Assembly: GCA_016987375.1 (NCBI GenBank)
Contig: PJRA01000473.1
Span: forward strand, 1,766,282 to 1,783,858
DNA: 17,577 bases
Direction: 5' to 3'
From: Brachionus koreanus
Lineage: Eukaryota > Rotifera > Eurotatoria > Ploima > Brachionidae
Part shown: positions 1 to 9,062 of the stretch, piece after piece
Position numbering within the stretch: the first letter of the stretch is position 1
How the letters are laid out: each line of letters starts with the position of its first letter
The notes under the pieces: model-generated
What the model was told of the DNA's origin: nothing
Database searches by the model: none
What the model saw: only the letters and a program-made list of their open reading frames with translations
Position numbers and translations under genes: made by a program

Positions 1-122
1 AATTCTTTTATTCCGACATTTTCTAGAAATTAATTGATTGTGGATTATTAAGTGTCCGGAATTCTCTATAATCCGACATAATCAGACTCTACGAACATGG
101 TCGGATTAACAAGGTTACACTG
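1..122. mobile_element. Terminus of a pogo/Tigger-like DNA transposon (cut by window edge)
   Basis: Read on the minus strand from position 122, the sequence begins CAGTGTAACCTTGTTAATCC and continues with repeated TCGGATTA / TCCGGA / TCCGACAT motifs at about 1-110. A CAGT start followed by spaced 'ATCCG'-type repeats is typical of the ends of pogo/Tigger (Tc1/mariner superfamily) elements. The dinucleotide directly outside (123-124) is TA, the target site this superfamily uses. The body and the other end lie to the left of the window, so neither transposase nor copy status can be judged. Confidence 0.55.
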
Positions 123-695
123 TAACTATGTTAATTTTTATTGAATAAATTTCTTTAGAAGAAACAATTTACATATATAATTTAATTACGGAATGGAATG
201 GCATATTTCATTCACACATGAGGCAGATATTTTTTTGGTCTTAAAAAGTTTATTTCTTTAAACAAATCATAATTGATTTGAAATGGTGAAACTAAGTGTT
301 TGAAAAACTTGTGAACAAGACAAGAATCGAAATCGTACATGGTAGCAGTATGGTAGCTTAAAATCAATAATTAAATGAATTTCTTTGTTAATTTCTACAT
401 CATCATCATCGACATCTAGATAACATTTAAAAGGATAATAGAAATATTAGTGAAAATAATAAACATTCTTGTTTAATTTTGGTAAATTTTATTTTTCTCT
501 TTTGAGCCAATATTTGATAATGTGAAATTTGAATTATTATAATTTTTTTGAAATTTTGAAAACCGTTCTCGAGCTACCTTAAAGAACTGTTTTTTCGACC
601 CTCTAAGTCGCCTGTATAAGTTGTGCTACAATTTTTGAAATCTCAGAATTTCACGAAATTCCTAGCTTACTTTAACAACAATTAAAAGATAAGCG
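123..695. other. AT-rich non-coding stretch, possible 5' part of the following element
   Basis: No open frame of note. A small ATC repeat lies near 400-413. From about 560 to 695 base composition becomes more mixed than the flanking DNA, which would fit a 5' untranslated leader of the ORF that starts at 696; the boundary cannot be placed. Confidence 0.35.
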
Positions 696-1399
696 ATGAT
701 AAACAAGCCGACACAAAACACAAACTCGATGGAGTACATAAAATTACTAGAGTACAAACTGCAACAGGATCTTGTAGCGCACAAAAAAGTTTTAAAATGG
801 GCAAGCACAATTCAATTACGAATCGAACAGACTCAATCACAAATCGAAAATTTTAAACGCTATGAACCAAACGTTTTTGATGATAAAAAACAAGACAAAC
901 CCACTATTAAAATGTCAGTACCGTTAAAATCAGTTCACCGAACCACTTCTAAACAAGGCGAACCAACTATATCAAACATCTCAACGATTTCTAATCCGGT
1001 CACAGAACAAAGCGAAATGAAATCTTACAAAACTCCAAAGCCGGAATTCACTTTTCAGAAAGATTTGAAATCAGAGCAAAAAAATCAATTCGAAAACAAA
1101 ACAAAACAACTCTAGGACTCAATAAGAGTTTTAACGAAGACACCGACTTAATTATTAGGAATTTCATCGAAAACTATATTCAAAATCGTTTAAATCCTCT
1201 TGAAAAACGACTTGGAAAATTAAATCTTCAAATAGACTCTAATGAACGCTTGATTAGTGAGACAAAAACAATTATCAGTAAGATTTCAAAGAGTACAAAT
1301 GATAATAGAAAAGAATTTGAAATCACGTTGGACAAAACAAAAAATATTTTAATTGGTAACCATGCATCAAAATTAGTTACTCAGACTGAAATAACTTAG
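696..1399 (+). pseudogene. Retroelement ORF1-like coiled-coil protein, interrupted by a -1 frameshift
   Basis: The first frame runs from ATG 696 to TAG 1113-1115 (139 residues). It is rich in K, Q, N and E, and the N-terminal helix-prone part (residues about 12-55) looks like a coiled coil. A second frame, one base back, is open through the first frame's stop and continues to TAG 1397-1399 with another charged, helix-prone stretch (LNKSFNEDTDL..., NRLNPLEKRLGKLNLQID). Shifting back one base at the seven-A run 1078-1084 joins them into about 234 residues. No zinc knuckle, RRM or RT motif is visible and I do not recognise the family. The retroelement-type 3' end at 1607-1692, with no RT between, suggests ORF1 of a LINE whose ORF2 is lost, but a host gene is not excluded. 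The shift may be a mutation, an assembly error in the A run, or programmed slippage. Confidence 0.5.
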
Positions 1400-1599
1400 A
1401 AATAGGATTCATTTGAATTTTGAAAATGTTGTATTTTTTATTTTAATTTCTTTTTTTACAAAATACTAGAAAAATTATGTAGCATAGTACAGCTTAAATC
1501 TTTTGATATTGTGTTTCTTATTTTTATTTGAAAGTTAATAATGTTTGTACAATTTAAACTAACTTTTTTGAACTTTCTTGAATTTTTTAATTAAAAATA

Positions 1600-1692
1600 T
1601 TAAATACAGTGACCCTTGTTTGACGGGTCACTGAGCAAGTGTTCAGCGATCGGCCTCAGCTTAGAATTAATAAATAAATAAAATAAATAAAT
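1600..1692 (+). repeat. Retroelement-type 3' end: 9-bp hairpin plus AAAT-type tail
   Basis: CAGTGACCC (1607-1615) pairs perfectly with GGGTCACTG (1625-1633) around a 9-nt loop. A second weak CTGA/TCAG pairing and a GC-rich segment (GCGATCGGCCTCAGC) follow. The block ends in AATAAATAAATAAAATAAAT. A compact GC-rich hairpin followed by a simple-sequence tail in otherwise AT-only DNA is the usual look of the 3' terminus of a non-LTR retrotransposon, read by its reverse transcriptase at integration. It lies 200 bases after the ORF1-like frame on the same strand. Confidence 0.55.
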
Positions 1693-2251
1693 ATTTGATA
1701 ATGTGATTTTTAATTTTAATTAATAATAATTTTAAAATAAAATATATAAATTAAAAAAAAACTTGTAAAACAATAGATGAAATAAAAACTAAATTTCACT
1801 TTTATTTTTACTTTTTAAATTTTTTGTTGTTGTTTTGGTTAAATTTTGATAGAAAAAAAAAAAAAAATGTATTTTTTCTTTTTTGCAACATTTGATCAAC
1901 TTAAAACATGTATCTAATTAAAAATCTAATTTATTATTCATAATCAAATTTAGGTTTTTAACATAAAAATATATATATTTTTTGTTTTGTTTTTAGTTCT
2001 ATTTGTTGTCAATAATTTTCTATTAAAAAGATTTAAATAATTTTTTTGTATTTTTTTTAAACAATTAACTTTGAAAAAAGAAATATTCAAAAAAAATTAT
2101 AAAATTTTAATTATTCAGTCTCTGGTAGTGCTTTCTCATTTTGCTTATAGTCTCCAAACTATTCGGACCAATTTAAAAAAATAAAATCTTCGATTTTTAA
2201 ATTCGAATTTTGTTTTTTTTTCTAAAAAAAAAGAAAATAAATAATCAATAA
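1693..2251. other. AT-rich DNA downstream of the RING ligase
   Basis: Almost pure A/T with long homopolymer runs. It should contain the 3' UTR of the minus-strand ligase. An AATAAA on the minus strand lies at 1930-1935, about 320 bases past the stop codon, but such hexamers are expected by chance here. No gene seen. Confidence 0.5.
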
Positions 2252-2983
2252 TTAAACTCTTCTTCTTTTGGCATTAGGCAAATCTTCATCACTGGGTGCC
2301 TGATTCGTCTCGTCTGCATCGGCGCTCTGATTATTCTGCTGTTCAATTTCAATTACATCATCGTCCAAGAAGTTTTCTTCATTTCTATTTACATTACTAG
2401 CTCTCTCTTGAATTTGATTGATCAAAAAATTCATAACATTAGAATAGCGAGATCGTTGATTCGGATGGCTTGTCTGAGCTAGACGAGTAGTGACCCGGAT
2501 CGAAGAGTCAATATTGCGATCTCTCTCCGGACCGGCATTGTCATTTGGATGGCGACCGACAAATTGATGTACCATTTGGCCGATGTTCAGTCTGTTAGAC
2601 CTTCGACTAGCTTCACTGGTCTCTGTTGGTGTGTCATTGGTTAAGCGTGTCCTGATTCGGATGCCAGATCTCAAACGAGGCTCAGCCTCTTCATTATTAG
2701 ACTCAGTCATATCAGAGACTCTTGTGTTCAAGTGAGGTCTTATGTGTATCCTGTACAAGCTTTGATTTCTTGTTGTCGGTCCGTTTCGTCTCGGTATGTT
2801 TGGTTGAGCATTGTTTGATGATCCGGAGGACGTTGAGCTTGAAATTGTGATCGCTTCGTCGGTATTAAACGGAATTATGTTGAAAAATGATGGATCGTGA
2901 TCGTTCAGAAGATTCGAAGAGTTTGACGAACTGGCCGATTCTTCGCCATTTATGTTGTTGCGACAAACTGGACAAGTGGCGTG
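2252..2983 (-). CDS. RING ligase exon 4 (end of RING and long C-terminal tail)
   Basis: Begins after an ATTAAAG acceptor with HATCPVCRNNINGE, completing the RING with C291 and C294, and runs open for 243 codons to TAA 2254-2252. The tail is hydrophilic and probably disordered: a Ser-rich patch, an Arg/Thr-rich part (RLRSGIRIRTRL), a hydrophobic stretch (NVMNFLINQIQERA, about residues 471-484), an acidic DDDVIEIE and a final AKRRRV. The tail has no counterpart in the short vertebrate RNF126. Confidence 0.8.
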   Translation of the reverse strand, partial: HATCPVCRNNINGEESASSSNSSNLLNDHDPSFFNIIPFNTDEAITISSSTSSGSSNNAQPNIPRRNGPTTRNQSLYRIHIRPHLNTRVSDMTESNNEEAEPRLRSGIRIRTRLTNDTPTETSEASRRSNRLNIGQMVHQFVGRHPNDNAGPERDRNIDSSIRVTTRLAQTSHPNQRSRYSNVMNFLINQIQERASNVNRNEENFLDDDVIEIEQQNNQSADADETNQAPSDEDLPNAKRRRV

Positions 2984-5900
2984 CTTTAATGATGATTAAA
3001 AATTTTATTCTAATTTTAAAAAAAAGTTCATTCAAAATTTAAAAATTTTTTTATTTTTCAAATAAATTCTTAAAAATTTTTTTTTCCTTTCAATTCCAAA
3101 AGCTATTTGATCTTAGAAATAAATAAGAAAAAAAAAAGCAGAAACTTTTTAAAATTTTCTCGTGCAAGGTATGCTTAGAGTAAAAAGGATTCAAGTATGG
3201 TATAAAATATTTAATAGTGATCATACGAGTCTTCAAAGGATAAAAGGAACATGTGATGAAAATGACGCATTGAAATTGTAAGAGATTAATTAAAAAAATC
3301 CACTAGATGAATGGTTGGACCCATCTCAACCAGCCAAGTCAGTCGTGAAAAGAGGATGCTTTGATAAAAGAGTGATGTTGTGTGTATGTTGAAGTTTCCA
3401 AGGGGCATTAAACTCTGAGCTGGTTCCATAAATGCTAAACAGTTAGAAAAAAATTATTCTTCACTTCAACATAAAAATCCCTGTTTGATTAGCCGAAAAC
3501 AAGGTGTTTTTCTTCAAGATGACCAAAAAATGGCAAAAAAGAAGAGCTGAAATTGAAATTTATTAAATTACGTTTTCATCCAGCATATTGCCCAAATTTT
3601 TCTCCTTTTGATTTTCATATTTTTCATTACACTTACCAAAACCATGTTAGAAGAAGGCTGTCGTGAGTCTTTTAATTTATCAATTAAAAAAAGTCCAAAA
3701 AAACCCAAAAATATTTTTGACTGATTATCATTATAATTATTATTATATCTCATTTTTTTTTATTTATATTTATTATTACCGAATTTGAAAAGTAACAGAT
3801 TTTTTTTAAATCTTTAGTAGTGTTGGATACCGTCAATGGGGTCAAAAGGTTTTGGCGGCGGGAAAAGAAAAAAACAAAAAATAATTTCAAATTTTAGTAC
3901 TTAGAAATAGATCAGCTTATGTTTCAAATGTAGCATAGCCTGAATAAATAAAATCAACATTTTCTTCCTTTTCTCTTTTGGACAATAAGATGTCAAGCAA
4001 TCCAAAATTCCATTAGAATAACGGGTGTAGAATAAAAAAAGGCACAAGCGTTAAGTTTAATTTGCTATAAGAGCTGACAAGACTTTTCCTAATTTTTTTT
4101 AAAATTTAAAATCAGAATGATCCTAGCTTTAAAATAAAATAAATTATTTCAAACAGTTGAATTTTCGTTAAGTTGCTAGTAAAAAATGCACGAAAAAAAA
4201 AAAAAAACATTTAAAACGTGACTCAACCATAAACTAAAATTTACTTATAAGAAAAGTGAATAATAACATAAAATAATTTTCAATTCTGTAAATAAAACAT
4301 TTATTTAATTTTACTGTTTGTTTCAATATTTTCATAATGTGAATAAAATAAATACATTTTTATAACTTTTTAACCCATATTATCCAAAAAAAAACATTTA
4401 AAAAATTATTCAATTTACAATTCCTAATTATTCTAATTCATAGCATGGACCTGCTTTCCTTTTTTTTTTGTTTACAAATCGTTTAGTTTTTATACCTGGA
4501 AAGTCAATGCCATCAATAAAACAACATCCTACTAAATGAATACTTAGAAATATATTTTATGTTTTAGTCACTATTTGCAAAATCAAATTTCATTATAGTT
4601 TAAGTAACTTCATGTTTTAGTAACATAATTGAATCATAACTTTTAAGTTTATGTTTTCATTCACTGTTTTAGAAAGTAAACATTCAAATTTTTTGTTTAT
4701 GTTTTTTTTTTGGTTTCACATTTTATATGTTTTTTTAGTCCTCATCCGAAATCATCAAAAAATATTTGTACAACTTTGTAAAAAGTAACCAAAATTTGCC
4801 TTAAGCTCAAGTTGTAAAGCGATTCATTGGTCTTGGATACGAAAAATTCTTTATCTCCTTGGCTAGATATTACAGATAAAGATATAAATTTCAAGAGAAA
4901 AAAAGCAAGTGGTAGACTTGCGAAAATAGCGACGATACTAATGGTTGTGTTGCCTAATAATCAGCTTAAAAATAAAGTCATCCCTATTTCAATCATAAAT
5001 CGGGTCGTTTTCAAAGAAAGATGACTAGAAAGTTTAATTGCCCCTTTATCTATATCGGAAAGATTTTAAAGAAGTGTGCAAACATCAGAAAGTATAAAAG
5101 ACACAAGAGACCTCATTTAAATGCTAACCAGGAGAAGCCAACTAGGCCAAAATGTTGTCGAATGCTTTTATAATATAGCAGATAAGAATTTATGACTGAT
5201 GATGAATCGACGTGCTGTCAGGGAGTGATATTTTTTATAGCAGTAATGTTAGCAAGACGCTAGAGAGTGTAAAGAACAAGTACGTTAGAAAATTTGAAGA
5301 AAAATGAATGGTCTGGTTGGCTTTTTCAAAACGCGGAATTAGCTAACCATATTTTGTGCCTAGTGATTTAGCGGTCACTCAACATGTCTATCTTGGAGAG
5401 TGTATTATGACACGACTTGAACCAATGATTAAAGAATATTATCAAGATGGCAATCATGGATTTTGGTCCGACTTAGCATCAACTCATTATTCCAATATGG
5501 TACAGAATTATATGTTAGATAAAAACACATGGTTTGTTGCCAAAGAAGTGCCAAATTCAGCAAAAGCACGACCATGCCAAGACTGTTCGCTCTGGGCTCG
5601 ATATCATATGTCGATATGTAGTCCAATATCTTAACTGATACTATTTTTCAAAAAAAGAAGGTTCAGTTATAATTTAAAAAAAAAATCTAAAACATTTGTT
5701 AAATAAAAAATCTATTTATGAAAAAATGAATTTTGTGCCATTTTTTTTTCTATACCGGTAAGATTCAAATCAGAAAAAAAAAAGACTCATTTAAGAAAAA
5801 CAACAATGCTTGATTTTAAGAAAAAGTGCCTTACTCATTTATTATCAAATAACTTGGATTATTTGCCTCAATAATCTTAATTTTGGAATTTTTTTTAAAA

Positions 5901-6958
5901 ACACCAATTTTGACAAATATTTAACGGACCTGGTCAAAACTTTTTTGTTAAAAAATATTTTTTGTTACTACTTACCAATTTTAACCATGTGGCAATACAG
6001 GAATCATGAAAGAGATGTTTACAAGGGAGTTTTTTGACATGTTCGTTAAGTGCAAAGTCATCCATGCAAACAGCACATTGAGAACTTTCATCTAATTTTA
6101 AAATATTATCATTTTATAAAAATAATTTAAAATTAAAAAAAAATTAACTCAATTACCAACTAATTTTTGATCGACTAAAACAACAGGCAAATTTTGTATC
6201 TGTGATTCAGATGCTGGTGCTGCACCACGGTTTCTCAATTGATTAATAAGCTTTTAGTGAAAAAAAAATTAATTTTGTTAGATTTTAAATTATTCTTATC
6301 AAGGTACAGTTGTAATTACAACGGCGCCATAGTCAATAAACATGTTGCTGTCGTCGTCGAGTAAACTGAGAAATCGTGTTCGAGAAAAAGGCCGCGAACT
6401 AGTTCGAGCTAAAATAGGCGGACTGCGCCTAGACGACGAAGAGGACGATCTTGAGCTTTCGTCGTCGGGGTCGGCCTCTGCTTGATTTCTAAATCTAAAT
6501 CCAGTTTGGCCTCGGTCTCTCACCGACCGAAATCGACTAAAAAAAGACTCTTGCGTGCTCGAACCGGAGGCGCTGGCCGGGTCCAGAGTCGGATTATCAT
6601 TCAGACCAGTGAATAGATTCGAGAGTCTGTTGGTCGAGTCGGTACGACTTAAATTAATTAGTCTTAAAAACGGTCTTTCAAATAAGGATTCTTGGTCGGA
6701 ACTAGTTGGCGTACGATTGCGTACACTCGCACCATCTTCGGCTATCAGCTCGACAAATCCGCTCGAGCAAGACGCACAGCTATAATTTGACGTGTCAATT
6801 AGCGAGTTGCGATTGCATGAATAGCAGAAGCCGAGCTGCTGGCTCGAAGGAGCCGATATTGTTTGATTTGTTTGAATCGACGCGTTCGAGTCTATGGATG
6901 TTTCTTCGGCTACGCTGGGGCCTTCTAGGGTCGACGAGCCGTCCATTATATTCGGCAT
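2252..6958 (-). CDS. RNF126/RNF115-like RING-H2 E3 ubiquitin ligase, four exons
   Basis: Coding exons are 6958-6308, 6250-6157, 6091-5976 and 2983-2252, with GT-AG introns of 57, 65 and 2,992 nt; phases agree and the product is 530 residues. An N-terminal zinc ribbon (C45-x2-C48, C61-x2-C64, then GFVELI) and a RING-H2 finger (C254, C257, C272, H274, H277, C280, C291, C294) are both intact. The stretch before the RING (LINQLRNRG...LPVV) matches the RNF126/RNF115/BCA2 layout. Known members transfer ubiquitin from an E2 to substrates, including mislocalised hydrophobic proteins and endocytic cargo. Vertebrate RNF126 is about 310 residues with the RING near its end. Here about 235 further residues follow, rich in R, T, N and S, with an acidic DDDVIEIE stretch (494-501) and a terminal basic KRRR (526-529). 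I chose the first ATG; M5 is an alternative. Family assignment is firm, orthology within the family is not. Confidence 0.85.
3165..3760 (+). pseudogene. Degenerate mariner-family transposase
   Basis: Pieces in several frames follow the mariner order. A helix-turn-helix-like piece (WYKIFNSDHTSLQRIKG, then DENDALKL) lies at about 3195-3280. EWLDPSQPAKS...KRVMLCVCW with the W now TGA, then GALNSELVP, lies at 3300-3430. GVFLQDDQ, in place of the usual LLHDN with the second catalytic Asp, is near 3502-3526. HPAYCPNFSPFDFHIF, with the third Asp, lies at 3576-3624. The region between the helix-turn-helix and WLDP, which should carry the first Asp, is missing. Spacing between the last two Asp is about 30 codons, against 34 in mariner DD34D, so a few codons are also lost. 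Multiple stops and frame changes make it inactive. Confidence 0.72.
4827..5640 (+). pseudogene. Degenerate Tc1/IS630-like transposase
   Basis: Order fits a Tc1/IS630-type transposase. A basic DNA-binding part with GR-P-like box (KRKKASGRLAKIAT) lies near 4890-4935, and a second helix-turn-helix-like part (IYIGKILKKCANI, then RPHLNANQEKPTRPKC) at about 5050-5150. FMTDDES with the first catalytic Asp is near 5190-5211. SDIFYSSNVSKTLESVKNKY follows at about 5225-5285. An open stretch 5356-5634 carries FWSDLASTHY with the second Asp and, at its end, ARPCQD where the family has RPIED. At least three frame changes and internal stops break it. It lies antisense inside the RING ligase intron. Confidence 0.72.
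5976..6091 (-). CDS. RING ligase exon 3 (first six zinc ligands of RING-H2)
   Basis: Encodes residues 249-287, from QCAVCMDDF to IATWLKL. It supplies C254, C257, C272, H274, H277 and C280. Acceptor TTAG and donor GTAAGTAG are both good matches to consensus. The exon ends two residues after the conserved W-L, and the last ligand pair lies in exon 4, three kilobases away. Confidence 0.82.
6157..6250 (-). CDS. RING ligase exon 2 (linker to the RING)
   Basis: Too short for an ORF scan, but it is bounded by ...CTAAAAG (acceptor) and GTAATTGAG (donor) and is in phase with both neighbours. It encodes LINQLRNRGAAPASESQIQN then LPVVLVDQKLV, residues 218-248, with the split codon for D249. The LPVV stretch is the conserved lead-in to the RING in this family. 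Confidence 0.75.
6308..6958 (-). CDS. RING ligase exon 1 (zinc ribbon and Ser-rich linker)
   Basis: Encodes residues 1-217. The four-cysteine zinc ribbon lies at 45-64, which in RNF126/BCA2 binds ubiquitin or the BAG6 complex. A low-complexity Ser/Arg linker follows (about 165-195). The open frame runs past the exon to a TGA at 6299-6301. I placed the donor at GTACCT (6307-6302) because it keeps phase and gives ...ITT|LINQLRNRG, which lines up with the family's conserved linker. GTAATT a few codons earlier is a stronger-looking alternative that would remove four residues. Confidence 0.75.
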
Positions 6959-8014
6959 TCGATAAGCTTAGCTTAATTAATGTAAAATTAAAACAGCAAA
7001 AATTATTAGAAACAGACACTGAGTATTTTATTCGGTTTAATTTAGTTTTTCCTATAGATTTTTTTTTTCTTCTCTACAATCATATAAACATTCGTTCCTT
7101 ATAATAATTTTTTTTCTAAATAAGAAATTTTGCTTAATTAGATATTTTCACTGTGATTTTCAAGTTTTTGTGCAATTATTCTAATTTATTATAAATTATG
7201 CAAATAGAGTTATTAGAAAAATTTCTAAAAACAGATAAAGCTTGTCTTTTTAGCTTTAAAATGACAGAACAACATTCACAATCCAAAGTCGATTCGTCAT
7301 TTTTAGTTGAATGTTTTGTTGAGGACTTTTCAGCATTAAAACATGCCAACAAATTTATTTAAACAGATAAGTAGACTCGACAAAATTTATAACTCATAAA
7401 CTCTCATATCTAATGGAATCAAATGAAATTTTTTTAAAATTTTTAAAAACTTTTTAATTTTTTGCTAAAGGTCGATTTCAGTATTAGATGAAGACATTTA
7501 GTTTCAAGATGGAAGAAAAATTTGTCAAATTGAATTGAATTTATTAGAAAAAATTTTTTTTAAATCTTTTTATTGATATTTTCTTAAATATTTAATAAAT
7601 CATCTTATGAATATACAAGACCAAAAAGTTCATCTTCAAAGTCAAATCATTGGCATTGGATAGCAATTCTAGTGAGTGTAAAGCTGAAGCTTATTTTGGC
7701 ATTTAATACAATTTTAATTTTAAGCTAAATTTTAATAGAAATTAAGATATTTTAAAGTTAGATAGTTAAAAAATTGAATCGGACTTAAAAAATCCCACTC
7801 TAGTCTTAAATTAAAAAAAAAATTGTATTTAATATTAATTTAATTAAAATTTAATATTAAAACTATGTGAAAAATTGACTTAAAAATTGAAGAGAAAAAT
7901 ATTTGCTTCAATTTTTATGCAATTGAAAATTCATAGCTCTTCTTGTGTAAAAACGGAAATAATTTTCTAAAATGCTCTATGATTAAAGAGAAATTTGGAT
8001 AGTATTTGAAACTA
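6959..8014. other. Intergenic AT-rich DNA with the RING ligase 5' flank
   Basis: No convincing gene. The ligase 5' UTR and promoter should lie within the first few hundred bases, but no clear TATA or initiator stands out. Near 7828-7861 the palindromic word TTTAATATTAA occurs twice, 11 bases apart. A 33-codon frame from ATG 7261 matches nothing I recognise. Confidence 0.45.
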
Positions 8015-9062
8015 GATTAAAACAATTTAAAAATACAACACAATTAGATTGTTATTATAAACTTAAGAGATATGGTTTTATTGATATGATTAGCTTTTGG
8101 ATAAGTGACTTTGTACACGAGAGGAAACAATGTGTTATTTTGGGTTCAACTATGTCAAATTGATTAGATGTAACTAGTAGAGTACCTCAAGGTTCTGTTT
8201 TGGGACCTCTTTTATTTTTAATATTCATAAATGACCTTTCAAAAGTTTTTTCTGTAATTAAGAGTTTACAAGACAATCTTGTACTTCAAAAAGATATTGA
8301 CTTTATTTCAAGCTGATCACTTGGTCGTTGGATTTGAATATTGAAAAATGCGGTGTAATGCATGTTGGCTCAAAAAATCCTCTGTTTAATTATAAAATAT
8401 TTAGTAGATACGGAACGAAGAATTTATCTAAAACAAATCTTGAAAAAGATCTGGGTGTTTATATTCAAAGTGACTTGAAGTGGACTAACCAAGTAAAATA
8501 TTGTACAAGTCGTGGAAACAGTATTTTGGGTATGATCGCTAAGAGTTTCAGGAAGTTGAACATTGATACATTGAGAATGCTTCTTTATACAGCTCTGGTT
8601 AGACCTCATTTAGAGTTTTCCATTAGTTCATGATGTCCGTTCCTTGAAAAAGACATTTCTGAAATCGAGAAGGTCCAAAGAAGACCGACAAGAATAATCT
8701 CTTTACCTGGAAAATATGACTACTCGAAAAGACTGGAAATGTTTAACTTTAATAATCTTAAAATAAGGCGGATGAGAGGCGACTTAATCCAATTGTTTAA
8801 AATTATTAACAGATATGAAACTATCAATTTTGAAAATGGTATTAATTTTTCTCGAAATCACTCTTACAGCTTAAGAGGACATAACAAGTGTATTGTTAGA
8901 GAAGATGCGAAAAATTGTATGCAACGATATCATTTCTTGACAAACCGAATAGTTGATGTTTGGAATAGTCTTCCTCAGTACATCATCAAATCTGAATCAA
9001 TTAATAACTTCAAAATTAACTTGGAAAAATGGCTGAGGAAACAGTCTAATTTACTGACATAG
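8015..9062 (+). pseudogene. Non-LTR retrotransposon reverse transcriptase fragment (ORF2 3' half), catalytic box deleted
   Basis: From about 8050 a frame reads LKRYGFIDMISFWISDF... then SRVPQGSVLGPLLFLIFIND (near 8178-8237), the conserved RT block before the active site. The following YADD box is absent: the frame passes from VFSVIKS directly to LVLQKDIDFIS. After a one-base shift near 8328 a second frame covers FNIEKCGVMHVGS, LEKDLGVYIQSDLKW, LVRPHLEF, EKVQRRPTRII, and the C-terminal NRIVDVWNSLPQYI, ending at TAG 9060-9062. It has one in-frame stop, TGA 8631-8633, at a position where relatives have Trp. The order matches jockey/CR1-group LINEs. It is 5'-truncated, as most LINE copies are, and cannot be active. 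Confidence 0.85.

Larger units (their letters stand above)
2984..5975 (-). other. Large intron 3 of the RING ligase, filled with dead transposons
   Basis: A donor GTAAGTAG at 5975-5968 and an acceptor ...ATTAAAG at 2984 bound a 2,992-nt intron in a gene whose other introns are 57 and 65 nt. It contains a mariner remnant (about 3165-3760) and a Tc1/IS630-like remnant (about 4827-5640), both plus strand. The pieces 2984-3160, 3760-4820 and 5640-5975 are AT-rich and show no gene. The only GC-rich oddity is TTTTGGCGGCGGGAAAAG near 3849-3866. Confidence 0.75.

Noticed and set aside
3568..3753. Minus-strand 61-codon frame
   Set aside because: It is antisense to the mariner remnant and low in complexity.
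3849..3866. GGCGGGAAA word resembling an E2F site inside the ligase intron
   Set aside because: A single 9-mer deep in a transposon-filled intron, without a second site or promoter context.
5429..5626. Minus-strand 65-codon frame
   Set aside because: It is antisense to the conserved FWSDLASTHY part of the Tc1-like transposase.
5810..6037. Plus-strand 75-codon frame
   Set aside because: It runs antisense through ligase exon 3 and AT-rich intron sequence and has no domain.
6555..7104. Plus-strand open frames (6555-6785, 6706-7104) and a minus-strand frame (6795-7019) over exon 1 of the ligase
   Set aside because: They overlap a well supported exon with zinc-ribbon cysteines in another frame and have no recognisable domain; they are shadows of its higher GC content.
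7261..7362. 33-codon frame starting MTEQHSQSKVDSSFL
   Set aside because: Slightly less AT-biased than its surroundings, but too short, with no homology and no convincing splice partners.
8424..8609. Minus-strand 61-codon frame
   Set aside because: It is antisense to the reverse transcriptase fragment.
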